Below, one piece after another: positions 34,801 through 43,570 of a stretch of DNA of 64,000 nt. The position numbers and the translations under genes were made by a program. How positions within the stretch are numbered: position 1 is the first letter of the stretch; every line of letters starts with the position of its first letter. Below the pieces are notes generated by a model that did not search any database, was not told where the DNA came from, and saw nothing but the letters and a program-made list of their open reading frames with translations. The stretch is from an uncultured Sphingopyxis sp. (GTDB lineage: Bacteria > Pseudomonadota > Alphaproteobacteria > Sphingomonadales > Sphingomonadaceae), in contig NZ_LT598653.1 in NCBI RefSeq assembly GCF_900078365.1, positions 4,075,860-4,139,859 on the forward strand, given 5' to 3'.

Positions 34801-34912
34801 GGCCCTCGTCTTAGCGGCGAGTTTCCAATTTAGCGTTAACGCGCGGGTCAGCAGAAAATCTATCGGCGATGATGGCTTTCACGCGAAGAGGCGCGCGGCT
34901 ATGGAGGCGGCC

Positions 34913-35836
34913 ATGAGTGAAGCCGCCATCCGCATCGACGCCGTCTCCAAACTCTATGCCGGCGGCAAGCAGGCGCTCGACAATGTCAGCTTCGACGTGC
35001 CGCGCGGCACAATTTTCGGGCTTTTGGGCCCCAATGGCGCGGGCAAGTCGACGCTGATCAACATCCTGGCGGGGCTGGTCAACAAGACGGGCGGGAGCGC
35101 GAGCATCTGGGGCTTCGACATCGACGCCGACCCCCGCAACGCCAAATATTCGATCGGCATCGTGCCGCAGGAGATCGTCTTCGACCCCTTTTTCACGCCC
35201 TATGAGACGCTCGAGAATCAGGCGGGGCTCTATGGCGTGCCCAAGGAGCAACGGATTTCGGACGAGCTGCTTGCCGCGGTGCATCTCAGCGACAAGCGCG
35301 ACGCCTATGCGCGCACGCTGTCGGGAGGCATGAAACGCCGCCTGCTCGTCGCGAAGGCGATGGTGCATTCGCCGCCGATCATCGTGCTCGACGAGCCGAC
35401 CGCGGGGGTCGACATCGAACTGAGGCAGCAGCTTTGGGAATATGTGCAGAGCCTCAACGACCGCGGCGTCACCGTGGTGCTGACGACGCACTATCTGGAG
35501 GAAGCCGAGGAGCTCTGCGACCGGATCGCGATCATCAACCATGGCAGGCTGATCGCGAACAAGCCGACGCGCGAGCTGGTCGACATGGCGCGCGAGAAGA
35601 TCGTCGTGGTGACTTTGGATGCGGATGTGACGGTGCTGCCCTCGCACCCCGCCTTCGACAAGGTCGAGCGCGAGGGCGAACGCGGCCTCGCGATCAGTTA
35701 CAACAAGGACCGCGCGAATGCGGGCGAAGTGCTCGCGGCGGTCAATGCGATGGGGCACGGTATCGTCGACGTCTCGACCCGCGAGGCCGATCTGGAGGAT
35801 GTGTTCCTGAATTTGACGCGGGCGGCGAATGGGTGA
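34913..35836 (+). CDS. ABC transporter ATP-binding protein, ABC-2 type
   Basis: A 307-aa ATPase of the multidrug/polysaccharide (CcmA/NodI-like) exporter family. Walker A is LLGPNGAGKSTLINIL, the signature is LSGGMKRRLLVAKAMV, and Walker B is IIVLDEPTAGVDIE, followed by the H-loop TTHYLEEAEEL. Its last ~70 residues form the usual C-terminal domain. Its partner permease normally lies directly downstream; here a DUF559 gene begins inside the 3' end of this one, and no permease is found. The partner may have been displaced. Confidence 0.9.
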   Translation: MSEAAIRIDAVSKLYAGGKQALDNVSFDVPRGTIFGLLGPNGAGKSTLINILAGLVNKTGGSASIWGFDIDADPRNAKYSIGIVPQEIVFDPFFTPYETLENQAGLYGVPKEQRISDELLAAVHLSDKRDAYARTLSGGMKRRLLVAKAMVHSPPIIVLDEPTAGVDIELRQQLWEYVQSLNDRGVTVVLTTHYLEEAEELCDRIAIINHGRLIANKPTRELVDMAREKIVVVTLDADVTVLPSHPAFDKVEREGERGLAISYNKDRANAGEVLAAVNAMGHGIVDVSTREADLEDVFLNLTRAANG

Positions 35837-36278
35837 AGGCGAGTGCCTTTCTCCCCTCCCGCAGGCGGGAGGGGCCGGGGGTGGGCCTGTCCGTAAATTT
35901 CGGCCACGCGACACGCAAAATGCGCAGCGACTTCGCCGCGAAGCAACACCTCCCGAGCGAACCTTGTGGCGAGCCATTTCAAGGCGGAAACTTGAAGGCT
36001 GGAAATTCAGCCGTCAGATGCCGATCGGCCCTTACGTCGCGGATTTTCTGTGTCGTGAGGCGAAGCTTGTCATTGAACTCGACGGCGTTTCGCATGACGA
36101 TCGGCAGGAAGAAGACCGTCGCAGGGATGGCTATCTGCGCGCGCACGGCTATTGGACGCTGCGATTTACCAATGCCGATGTGATGTCCAATCTGGAAGGT
36201 GTGCTGATGGCGATAGTAGCGGTGCTGAATTCAGGCCCACCCCCGGCCCCTCCCGCCTGCGGGAGGGGAGAAGAATGA
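35829..36278 (+). CDS. DUF559 nuclease-like protein inside an inverted repeat
   Basis: A 149-aa protein with a Vsr/restriction-endonuclease-like core: LRREATPPERTLWRAI, then IGPYVADFLCREAKLVIELDG and DGYLRAHGYWTLRFTNADV, with the D (VADF), E/D (IELDG) positions typical of the fold. The only in-frame start is ATG 35829, which overlaps the ABC gene by 8 bp. The stop overlaps the nadB ATG. Its first ~20 and last ~15 codons are made of the flanking inverted repeats, giving SPLPQAGGAGGGP and PPPAPPACGRGE ends. Function is untested in this family. Confidence 0.8.
   Translation: MGEGECLSPLPQAGGAGGGPVRKFRPRDTQNAQRLRREATPPERTLWRAISRRKLEGWKFSRQMPIGPYVADFLCREAKLVIELDGVSHDDRQEEDRRRDGYLRAHGYWTLRFTNADVMSNLEGVLMAIVAVLNSGPPPAPPACGRGEE
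35850..36271. repeat. Perfect 40-bp inverted repeat enclosing DUF559
   Basis: The left arm 35850-35889 and right arm 36232-36271 are exact reverse complements over 40 bases. Each arm itself contains a 10-bp hairpin (CCCCTCCCGC, loop AG). The unit spans 422 bp and encloses all but the ends of the DUF559 frame. It looks like a compact mobile or repeat-linked unit, comparable in outline to REP-RAYT pairs. Confidence 0.92.
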
Positions 36279-37861
36279 CCGAAACCACCCCCCACGACGT
36301 CATCATCGTCGGCTCCGGCGCCGCGGGGCTCACCGCTGCGATCGCGCTCGCCGATCATTGCCGCGTGCTCGTGCTCGCGAAAGGCGAACTCACCGGCGGG
36401 TCGACGGCCTGGGCGCAGGGCGGGATCGCGGCGGTGCTCGACGCGGGCGACACGTTCGAGAATCATATCGAGGACACGATGGTCGCGGGCGCAGGGCTCA
36501 ACCGGCGCGAGACGGTCGAATTCGTCGTCGAGAATGCGCCGCACGCGATCGAGCGGCTCGTCGAAATGGGCGTGCCGTTCAACCGGCAGGCCGAGGCGCT
36601 CCACCTGACGCGCGAGGGCGGGCATTCGCACCGCCGTATCGTCCATGTCGACGATGCGACCGGCTGGGCGGTGCAGGCGGCGCTGCTCAAGACCGCCGAG
36701 GCGCATCCGAACATCACCTTGCTGCCCGGACAGGCGTGCATCGACCTGATCACGGGCCGGCACGAGGAACGCTATTCGGGCTCGGGGCGCGTCTGGGGCG
36801 TTTATGCGCTCGACGAGGCGACGGGGAAGGTCCACGCGCATGTCGGCCGCGCGACGATCCTCGCGAGCGGCGGGGCGGGGCGCGTCTATCAATTCTCCAC
36901 GGCCCCCAGAGGCGCGACCGGCGACGGCATCGCGATGGCGTGGCGCGCGGGCTGCCGCGTCTCCAACATGGAGATGATGCAGTTCCACCCGACCTGCCTC
37001 TATAATCTGGAGGTCAAGAATTTCCTGATCACCGAGGCGGTGCGCGGAGAGGGCGGGATTTTGAAGCATCCGGTCACCGGGCATCGCTATATGCCCGATT
37101 ACGACCCGCGCGCCGAACTCGCACCGCGCGACATCGTGGCGCGCGCGAACGACGACCAGATCAAGCGTTTCGGGCTCGATTACGTCCACCTCGACATCAG
37201 CGACAAGGACCCCGATTTCGTCGCGGGGCACTTCCCCAACATCTACGAGAAACTGCTGACGCTCGGCATCGACATGACGAAGCAGCCGATCCCGGTGGTG
37301 CCGGCGCAGCATTATACCTGCGGCGGGGTGCTGATCGATCTCGACGGGCGCACCGATCTTCCCGGGCTCTACGCCGCGGGCGAGGTGACCGAGAGCGGGC
37401 TGCACGGCGCGAATCGCCTCGCGTCCAACTCGCTGCTCGAATGCTTCGTCTTCGGCGAGGCGGCGGCGAAGCATATCGTCCGCCACTGGGACGAACTGGG
37501 CACGCCGCCCGCGATCCGGCCGTGGGACGAAAGCCGCGTCACCGATTCGGACGAAGAGGTCGTCATCAAGCAGAACTGGACCGAAATCCGCCGCTTCATG
37601 TGGAACTATGTCGGCATCGTCCGCACGACCAAGCGGCTCGAGCGCGCGCAGCACCGTATCAACATGCTGTCGGGCGAGGTCGGCGAATATTACGGCCATT
37701 TCCGCGTGACGACCGACCTGATCGAGCTGCGCAACCTGCTCCAATGCGCCGAACTGATCGTGAAGAGCGCGCTCCACCGCAAGGAAAGCCGCGGGCTGCA
37801 CTATACGCTCGACTATCCCGAACTGGCGGCGCAGGCGGTCGATACAGTGCTGGTGCCGTGA
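36275..37861 (+). CDS. nadB: L-aspartate oxidase
   Basis: FAD enzyme that oxidises L-aspartate to iminoaspartate, the first step of de novo NAD synthesis. The 528-aa protein has the FAD motif VIIVGSGAAGLTAAIALA, STAWAQGGIAAVLD, the succinate-dehydrogenase-like active-site segments EMMQFHPTCLYN and QHYTCGGV, and AGEVTESGLHGANRLASNSL. The ATG at 36275 overlaps the DUF559 stop (ATGA). nadA and nadC are not next to it. Confidence 0.94.
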   Translation: MTETTPHDVIIVGSGAAGLTAAIALADHCRVLVLAKGELTGGSTAWAQGGIAAVLDAGDTFENHIEDTMVAGAGLNRRETVEFVVENAPHAIERLVEMGVPFNRQAEALHLTREGGHSHRRIVHVDDATGWAVQAALLKTAEAHPNITLLPGQACIDLITGRHEERYSGSGRVWGVYALDEATGKVHAHVGRATILASGGAGRVYQFSTAPRGATGDGIAMAWRAGCRVSNMEMMQFHPTCLYNLEVKNFLITEAVRGEGGILKHPVTGHRYMPDYDPRAELAPRDIVARANDDQIKRFGLDYVHLDISDKDPDFVAGHFPNIYEKLLTLGIDMTKQPIPVVPAQHYTCGGVLIDLDGRTDLPGLYAAGEVTESGLHGANRLASNSLLECFVFGEAAAKHIVRHWDELGTPPAIRPWDESRVTDSDEEVVIKQNWTEIRRFMWNYVGIVRTTKRLERAQHRINMLSGEVGEYYGHFRVTTDLIELRNLLQCAELIVKSALHRKESRGLHYTLDYPELAAQAVDTVLVP

Positions 37862-37875
37862 GGGCGGCTTAGGGT

Positions 37876-39078
37876 CTACGCAAACCCCTCGTTCAAAAAC
37901 CGCTCCGCCAGTGCCGCATGCAGCGCCGCGCCGCGTGCCATGACCTTTTCGTCGAGGACCATGCGGTTCGAGTGGAGACCGCAGCATGCCCGCCAGTCGC
38001 TGCCCTGTTCGCTCGCCCCGAGCCAGAACATTGCGCCGGGGACTTTTTCGAGAACGTAGGAGAAATCCTCGGCACCCATCACCGGGTTTTCCATCGTCAG
38101 CCAGGCCTGTTCGCCGAAGGTCTCCTCGACGACCGACTGGCCGAAGGCGACCGCGCGCGTATCGCAGATGGTGACGGGGAAGCCTTCCTCGATCGTCACC
38201 TCCGCGGTGCAGCCGTGCGCCTCGGCGATCGCGGGAGCGAGGCGTTTCAGTTCGCGCGCGACCATGGCGCGGCGTTCGGGCGACAGGGTGCGAATCGTGC
38301 CGAGCATCCCGGCACTCTCGGGGATGATGTTGTTCGTTGTTCCCGCCGCGATCTTCGCGATGGTGACCACCGCGGGGTCGAAGACGGAAACCTTGCGCGT
38401 GACCATCGTCTGGATCGCGGTGACGATCGCGCAGGCGACGGGGATCGGATCGACCGTGTCGTGCGGCATCGAGGCGTGGCCGCCCGCACCCTTCACTATG
38501 ATCGACAGGACATCTGACGAGGCGAGCAGCGGCCCCGCGCGCCCGGCGAAGATGCCGTGTGGCGCGTTGGGCATGATGTGGAGCGCGAAGGCGGCGTCGG
38601 GAAGCGGGTCGATCAGCCCGTCCTCAAGCATGAAGCGCGCGCCGTGATGCCCCTCCTCGCCCGGCTGGAACATGAACATCACCGTGCCCGCGAGCCGGTC
38701 GCGCGCCGCGCAGAGCAGCTTCGCGGCGCCGACGAGCATCGCGACATGGGTGTCGTGCCCGCACGCGTGCATCGCGCCGCTGATTTCGGAGGAGAAGTCG
38801 AGCCCGGTATCCTCGAGCAGGGGCAGCGCATCCATGTCGCCGCGCAGCAGCACCGTGCGTCCGTTCGCGGGTCCGCGCAGGATCGCGACGAGGCCGGTCG
38901 TCGACGGGCCCTCGCGAAATTCGAGCGTCAGGCCTTCGAGCGCGGCCTTGATCTTCGCGAGCGTCTTCGGGTTCCGAAGCCCGAGTTCGGGCTCGCGGTG
39001 AATCGCGCGGCGGAGGTCGACAAGGTCGTCGAGGAGCGTTTCGGCCTCGGCGGGCCAGCTTCGGGCGATCTCGTTCAC
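37876..39078 (-). CDS. M20D amidohydrolase, hippurate-hydrolase type
   Basis: A 400-aa metal-dependent amidase. The di-metal site is visible in SGAMHACGHDTHVAMLVGA (Cys and His ligands, catalytic Asp) and in QPGEEGHHGARFML (catalytic Glu pair, His). A late ligand is in NPVMGAEDFSYV. Relatives cleave hippurate, N-acetyl or indole-acetyl amino acids. There is no signal peptide, so it is cytoplasmic. Its ATG overlaps the acyl-CoA dehydrogenase stop (ATGA), linking the two in one operon. Confidence 0.9.
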   Translation of the reverse strand: MNEIARSWPAEAETLLDDLVDLRRAIHREPELGLRNPKTLAKIKAALEGLTLEFREGPSTTGLVAILRGPANGRTVLLRGDMDALPLLEDTGLDFSSEISGAMHACGHDTHVAMLVGAAKLLCAARDRLAGTVMFMFQPGEEGHHGARFMLEDGLIDPLPDAAFALHIMPNAPHGIFAGRAGPLLASSDVLSIIVKGAGGHASMPHDTVDPIPVACAIVTAIQTMVTRKVSVFDPAVVTIAKIAAGTTNNIIPESAGMLGTIRTLSPERRAMVARELKRLAPAIAEAHGCTAEVTIEEGFPVTICDTRAVAFGQSVVEETFGEQAWLTMENPVMGAEDFSYVLEKVPGAMFWLGASEQGSDWRACCGLHSNRMVLDEKVMARGAALHAALAERFLNEGFA

Positions 39079-40250
39079 TTCTTTCCTCCAAATAACTGCC
39101 GTCCCGCAAGATCGAGCATGATCTCCTCGCTGCCTCCCCCAATGGCATTGACGCGGACCTCACGGTAGATGCGTTCGACCTTGCTGCCGGTGATATAGGA
39201 AGCGCCGCCGAGGATTTGCGCGGCCTCGCGCGCGACGGCCTCCAGCATTCGGGTCGCCTGCACTTTCAGCATCGCAAAGTCGGCGGGGCGGGCCTTGTTC
39301 TCGCGGACCTGCCAGGCGGCGAGGTCGACCCATGCCTGCGTCGCCTCGATCTGGCGCTCCATGTCGGCGAGCTTGATGCGGATCGACTGGTGGCCGACGA
39401 GCGGCTTGCCGAAGGTCTCGCGGCTCTGCGCCCATTCGGCGGCTTCGGCGAGCGCGACGCGGGCATAGGCGCAGCAGCCCATCGCCATGCCGAGCCGCTC
39501 GCTGTTGAAATTGCGCATGATGCCGATGAAGCCGCCATTCTCGGGCCCGATGAGGTTCGCGGCAGGAACGCGGACATCGCTGAAATGGATCGCGGCCGTA
39601 TCGCTGCAGCGCCAGCCCATCTTGTCGAGCCGCGTGCGCTCGACGCCGGGGCTGTCCATCTCGATCAGCAGCAGCGAGATGCCCGCGGCGCCGGGGCCGC
39701 CGGTGCGCACCGCGCAGGTCAGCCAGTCGGCGCGCATGCCGCTGGTGATGAACATCTTGCCGCCGTTGACGATATAATCGTTGCCGTCGCGGACGGCCGT
39801 CGTCTTGAGGTTGGCGACGTCGCTGCCGCCGCTCGCCTCGGTGATGCCGAGCGCGATGATCTTTTCGCCCGCGAGCACCGGCGGGGCGACGCGCTGTTTC
39901 AGTTCCTCGGAGCCCAAGGCGAGGACCGGGGGCAGGCCGATGCCGTGCGTCATCAGCGACGCGCCGAGCCCGCCGGCGCCGACCGCGGCGAGTTCCTCGG
40001 TGACGACGAGGCCGTGGAAATTGTCGAAACCCTCGCTGTGCCCGCCATATTGCTCGGGATAGCGCAGGCCGAGGATGCCCGCGTCGGACGCTTTTTTATG
40101 GAGCTCGCGCGGCAGCTCGCCTTCGGCCTCCCAGCGGTCGATGTGCGGCGCGATCTCGCGCGCGACGAAGCGACGGACGCTTTGCGCCAGCGCCTCGTGG
40201 GTGTCGTCATAATAGGGCGAACGCGCGCGCCAGTCGTCGAAGGCTGTCAT
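39075..40250 (-). CDS. Acyl-CoA dehydrogenase
   Basis: A 391-aa FAD flavoprotein that makes enoyl-CoA in fatty- or branched-acid oxidation. Visible are the signatures GITEASGGSDVANLKT (FAD/substrate), GGKMFITSGMRADWLT, QSRETFGKPLVGHQ and ASYITGSKVERIYREVRVNAIGGGSEEIM. The ATG at 40250 is used; upstream the frame is only repeat DNA. The last ~20 residues carry the conserved IGGGSEEIM, where many families have YEGTNEI. A 16-bp palindrome at 40271-40286 lies just upstream and is the likely operator. Confidence 0.92.
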   Translation of the reverse strand: MTAFDDWRARSPYYDDTHEALAQSVRRFVAREIAPHIDRWEAEGELPRELHKKASDAGILGLRYPEQYGGHSEGFDNFHGLVVTEELAAVGAGGLGASLMTHGIGLPPVLALGSEELKQRVAPPVLAGEKIIALGITEASGGSDVANLKTTAVRDGNDYIVNGGKMFITSGMRADWLTCAVRTGGPGAAGISLLLIEMDSPGVERTRLDKMGWRCSDTAAIHFSDVRVPAANLIGPENGGFIGIMRNFNSERLGMAMGCCAYARVALAEAAEWAQSRETFGKPLVGHQSIRIKLADMERQIEATQAWVDLAAWQVRENKARPADFAMLKVQATRMLEAVAREAAQILGGASYITGSKVERIYREVRVNAIGGGSEEIMLDLAGRQLFGGKK

Positions 40251-40270
40251 GAGCGCGATGCTGCGCGCGA

Positions 40271-40286
40271 TTGACGTTAACGTCAA
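40271..40286. promoter_or_regulatory. Perfect 16-bp palindrome, LiuR-like operator
   Basis: TTGACGTTAACGTCAA is fully self-complementary. It lies 21 bp upstream of the acyl-CoA dehydrogenase start. MerR-family regulators of branched-chain and fatty-acid catabolism (LiuR type) bind palindromes of similar ACGT...ACGT form. No regulator gene is next to it, so the assignment rests on pattern. Confidence 0.6.
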
Positions 40287-40315
40287 GTTAGGCGGCGCCG
40301 AAGGCGCCGTTATAA

Positions 40316-40376
40316 TTTCACGCAAAGGCGCAAAGAGAAAATGGTCTTCTTCGTGCCTTTGCGCCTTTGCGTGAAA
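40316..40376. repeat. Perfect 20-bp inverted repeat, CGCAAAGGCGCAAAG family
   Basis: Arms 40316-40335 and 40357-40376 are exact reverse complements (TTTCACGCAAAGGCGCAAAG), with a 21-base loop. The element is between divergent acyl-CoA dehydrogenase and dipeptidase genes. Repeats of this kind occur widely in sphingomonads (general knowledge). Confidence 0.85.
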
Positions 40377-40454
40377 CAAATATGGCGCGACCTTTCGGTC
40401 GCGCGGAATCGTCCCGCCTTGCACCTCGCGATCAACCGGTTAGGGTCGCGCGCC

Positions 40455-41726
40455 ATGACAAAGTCTCACCTGCTCGCTGGCCTCGCCGCTTTCGCCCTGA
40501 TCTCCACCCCTGCCATCGCGCAGAAGTCGCCCGAGGCCGTTGCGGAAGCCGCGCTGAAGCGCGCGCCGGTTTTCGACGGGCATAATGACGTGCCCTGGGC
40601 GCTGCGCGGGCGCGAGAGCAATATGATCAACGGCTTCGATTTCGAGGATACGACCGACACGGCAAAGCCGGACGCGACACCGCCCGAGATCGCGATGCAC
40701 ACCGACCTCCAGCGACTGCGCAGGGGCCAGGTCGGGGCGCAATTTTGGTCGGTCTATGTGCCGAGCAACCCCGACGAGCCGCAGGCGGTGCAGCAGACGC
40801 TCGAGCAGATCGACGTGATGAAGCGGCTCGTGGCGCGCTATCCCGGTGACCTCATGCTCGCCTCGACCTCGGCCGAGCTCGAAAAGGCGATGAAGGCGGG
40901 CAAGATCGCGGGTATGCTCGGCATGGAAGGCGGCCATTCGATCGGATCGTCGCTCGCCGTGCTGCGCCAGATGTACGACCTCGGCGCGCGCTATATGACG
41001 CTGACGCATTCGAAGAATCTGAGCTGGGCCGACGCTTCGACCGATGCGCCCGCGCACGACGGGCTCACCGATTTCGGGCGGCAGGTGGTGCGCGAAATGA
41101 ACCGCATCGGGATGATCGTCGATTTGAGCCATGTCAGCGAAGCGACGATGAAGGACGCGCTCGAAACCTCGCAAGCGCCGGTGATGTTCAGCCATTCGGG
41201 GGTGCGCGCGGTCAACGACCATCCGCGCAACGTTCCCGACAGCGTGCTGCCCGCGGTGAAGGCGAACGGCGGGATCGTCATGGTCGTGCTGCTGCCCGGC
41301 TTCCTCGACGCCGATGTCCGCGCGCAGGGCCTTGCGCGCACCGCCGAGCAGGCGCGGCTGAAGGCGATGTATCCGGGCGACCCGGCCGCCGCCAAAGCGG
41401 CGCTGGAGGCGTGGGACGCGGCCAACCCGGTGCCGGCGACCGATGTCGCCAAGGTGGCGGACCATATCGACCACCTCAAAAAGACGATCGGGGTCGATCA
41501 TATCGGGCTCGGCGGTGACTATGACGGGATGGATTCGGCGCCGGTCGGCATGGAGGATGTGTCGGGCTATCCGGCGCTGTTCGTCGAACTCGCGAAGCGC
41601 GGCTATACGCAGGCGGAGCTGGAGAAGATCGCGAGCGGCAACATGCTGCGCGTGCTGAAGGCGGTCGAGGCCTATGCCGCGAGCCAGAAGGGCCAGCCGC
41701 CGATCGAGACGCCGGCGGTGAAATAA
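40455..41726 (+). CDS. Secreted M19 dipeptidase
   Basis: Periplasmic zinc dipeptidase of the renal-dipeptidase family, 423 aa, with signal peptide MTKSHLLAGLAAFALISTPA (cleavage near ALA-type site at about 22). Zinc ligands are in FDGHNDVPWALRG (H-x-D), GMLGMEGGHSIG (bridging Glu), and two later histidines in MIVDLSHVSEATM and FSHSGVRAVNDHPRN. The late aspartate is in DHIGLGGDYDG. It hydrolyses dipeptides, including some D-amino acid or beta-lactam-like ones. It faces away from the acyl-CoA dehydrogenase. Confidence 0.92.
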   Translation: MTKSHLLAGLAAFALISTPAIAQKSPEAVAEAALKRAPVFDGHNDVPWALRGRESNMINGFDFEDTTDTAKPDATPPEIAMHTDLQRLRRGQVGAQFWSVYVPSNPDEPQAVQQTLEQIDVMKRLVARYPGDLMLASTSAELEKAMKAGKIAGMLGMEGGHSIGSSLAVLRQMYDLGARYMTLTHSKNLSWADASTDAPAHDGLTDFGRQVVREMNRIGMIVDLSHVSEATMKDALETSQAPVMFSHSGVRAVNDHPRNVPDSVLPAVKANGGIVMVVLLPGFLDADVRAQGLARTAEQARLKAMYPGDPAAAKAALEAWDAANPVPATDVAKVADHIDHLKKTIGVDHIGLGGDYDGMDSAPVGMEDVSGYPALFVELAKRGYTQAELEKIASGNMLRVLKAVEAYAASQKGQPPIETPAVK

Positions 41727-41782
41727 TAGGCGCCGCTCCCGCGCAGGCGGGGGCGAGGTTCAGCTTTTCTCGGGCGCTCGCT

Positions 41783-43075
41783 TCAGCGCCCGATGGCCTG
41801 GAGCATCGCCTCGATGCTGGTGAATTTCTCGCGCGGGTTGCCGTCGAGCGCGGCGGCGACCTCGGCCTCCTCGATCCGGCGCCAGTCGCGGAAGGTGACG
41901 GGCGCGATGCCGCGGCTCGCGAGCAGCGCGTCGAGCCCGGGGCGCCCGGCCTTGCCCGCACCGCGGCCGATGTCTTCGAGCAGCATTTCGGCGATGCGCG
42001 CGCCGTCGGGCTTGTTCGTGCCGATCGTCCCCGACGGCCCGCGCCGCGCCCAGCCGACGGCATAGAGGCCCGGCAGGATGCGTCCCTCGTCGCTCGCGAA
42101 GCGGCCGCGGCCATGCTCATAGGGCACCCCGGGGATCGGCGGGGTCTGATATCCGATGCAGCTGATCACGAGCCCGGCGTCGATGGCATAGGTCTCGCCC
42201 GTGCCATGGCTGCGCAGGTCGGCGTCGAGCACGGTCTTCTCCACGATGACGCGCTGGACGCGTCCGTCCCCTTCGATCGCCACGGGCATCGCGAAGAAGT
42301 CGAAATCGATCGTCACCGGCTTGGCGACCGGGTTGGCGGCGAATTGCCGAAGATGCGTCACCGACTTGCGCATCCCGGGTTCGAGCATCGCGTCGTCGCC
42401 CTCGCCCGGCAGATCGGCGGGGTCGACGCGCGGGCTCGCGCGCTCGAGGTGGCCGAGCTCGCCGAGCTCCTTCGGAGTCATCGCGATCTGGTGCGGGCCG
42501 CGGCGGCCGAGGATATGGATCTCGCGCACCGCGCTCGCCGCCAGCGCGTCGCGTGCGTGCGCGACGATGTCGCTGCCCGCGAACTCTTGCGGAGTCTTGG
42601 CGAGGATGCGCGCGACGTCGAGCGCGACATTGCCGTTGCCGATCACCGCGACGCCGGGCGCGTCGAGCGGCGGACCCAAGCCGGCGAAGTCGGGATGGCC
42701 GTTGTACCAGCCGACGAAGGCGGCGCTGCCGATCACGCCGGGGAGGTCGGCGCCGGGAATGTCGAGCGGCCGGTCATTCGGTGCGCCGGTCGCGAGAACG
42801 ACCGCGTCATAGAGAGTGACGAGTTCGTCGATCGTCACGTCGGCGCCGACCGACACATGGCCGACGAAGCGGACATTGTCGGTGAGCGCGACGCCCTCGT
42901 AGCGGCGCGACACCGCCTTGATCGACTGGTGGTCGGGCGCGACGCCGGTGCGAATCAGGCCATAGGGCACGGGCAGCCGATCGATGACGTCGACCGCAAT
43001 GTCATCGGCCTTTTGCAGTGTTTCGGCGGTATAATAGCCCGCGGGCCCCGACCCGACGATCGCGACATGACGCAT
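41783..43075 (-). CDS. Ferredoxin/flavodoxin-NADP reductase, FprA type
   Basis: A 430-aa adrenodoxin-reductase-like flavoprotein. The FAD motif is AIVGSGPAGYYTAETL, and the family segment PYGLIRTGVAPDHQSIK follows. The NADPH motif is VAVIGNGNVALDVARIL, then HILGRRGPHQIAMTPKEL and VGWARRGPSGTIGTNKPD. These match FprA-type reductases, which pass electrons from NADPH to ferredoxin for Rieske enzymes or P450s. It could serve the Rieske oxygenase at 2919-4085, but that is speculation. The ATG is at 43075; an upstream TTG is less likely. Confidence 0.9.
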   Translation of the reverse strand: MRHVAIVGSGPAGYYTAETLQKADDIAVDVIDRLPVPYGLIRTGVAPDHQSIKAVSRRYEGVALTDNVRFVGHVSVGADVTIDELVTLYDAVVLATGAPNDRPLDIPGADLPGVIGSAAFVGWYNGHPDFAGLGPPLDAPGVAVIGNGNVALDVARILAKTPQEFAGSDIVAHARDALAASAVREIHILGRRGPHQIAMTPKELGELGHLERASPRVDPADLPGEGDDAMLEPGMRKSVTHLRQFAANPVAKPVTIDFDFFAMPVAIEGDGRVQRVIVEKTVLDADLRSHGTGETYAIDAGLVISCIGYQTPPIPGVPYEHGRGRFASDEGRILPGLYAVGWARRGPSGTIGTNKPDGARIAEMLLEDIGRGAGKAGRPGLDALLASRGIAPVTFRDWRRIEEAEVAAALDGNPREKFTSIEAMLQAIGR

Positions 43076-43190
43076 CAACCCACTCCTTCGGGCATCCGCG
43101 CGGTCGCGCGGTCCCCTCTTTTGTTATGGGGTGATGCTAGCGGCGAAATGCGGCAGGGCAAGCGAACTCGTGCGGGCCGCCGCTCCGGCC

Positions 43191-43219
43191 TTGACAGGCG
43201 GCGCCCGCAATCATATTGC
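43191..43219 (+). promoter_or_regulatory. tRNA-Gln promoter
   Basis: TTGACA (43191-43196) and TATTGC (43214-43219) are 17 bases apart, and the tRNA begins 11 bases further on. The -35 box is a perfect match to the sigma-70 consensus and the position is right for a tRNA gene. Confidence 0.7.
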
Positions 43220-43230
43220 GCGCGCCTCAT

Positions 43231-43304
43231 TGCCCCGTCGTCTAATGGTAAGACTACGGATTCTGATTCCGTCTATTGAGGTTCGAATCCTCACGGGGCA
43301 TCCA
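43231..43304 (+). tRNA. tRNA-Gln (anticodon CTG)
   Basis: A cloverleaf is readable: acceptor stem TGCCCCG paired with CGGGGCA, anticodon stem ACGGA/TCCGT around the loop TTCTGAT (anticodon CTG, reading CAG), and T-arm GAGGTTCGAATCCTC. The discriminator is followed by an encoded CCA (43302-43304). Accessory DNA begins just downstream, so this tRNA is a candidate integration site. Confidence 0.96.
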
Positions 43305-43570
43305 TCCGCCTGTCATATTTCACGAGAGACCGCTCATTCTTTCAAATTGAGCGGCGTCCTCGGTTTTTAGCGCCGAGTGGATGGTGCCAAATGCCCCCAA
43401 AGTGAAAGCGGTCGGTCAGCATCGCGCCTGATCTCGGTCGTCCCGACACTTCGTCGCCCGCACCCGAAAGCGGACCTTCGCCGTGGCGTCGGCTGTGCGC
43501 CCCCCCGTCCGCCCAGTCTTTGACAACGGAGAGAGCGGTCAGAGGATGATCATATCCCACCGGCAGACAT
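43305..43570. other. Intergenic region with possible tRNA terminator
   Basis: No gene is supported. A CCGCTCA/TGAGCGG hairpin (43330-43354) followed by a TTTTT tract (43363-43367) could end the tRNA transcript. No second copy of the tRNA 3' end was seen further downstream in the window. Confidence 0.5.

Noticed and set aside
36149..37987. 612-codon minus-strand frame over nadB
   Set aside because: Shadow of nadB; its N-terminus runs through another gene.
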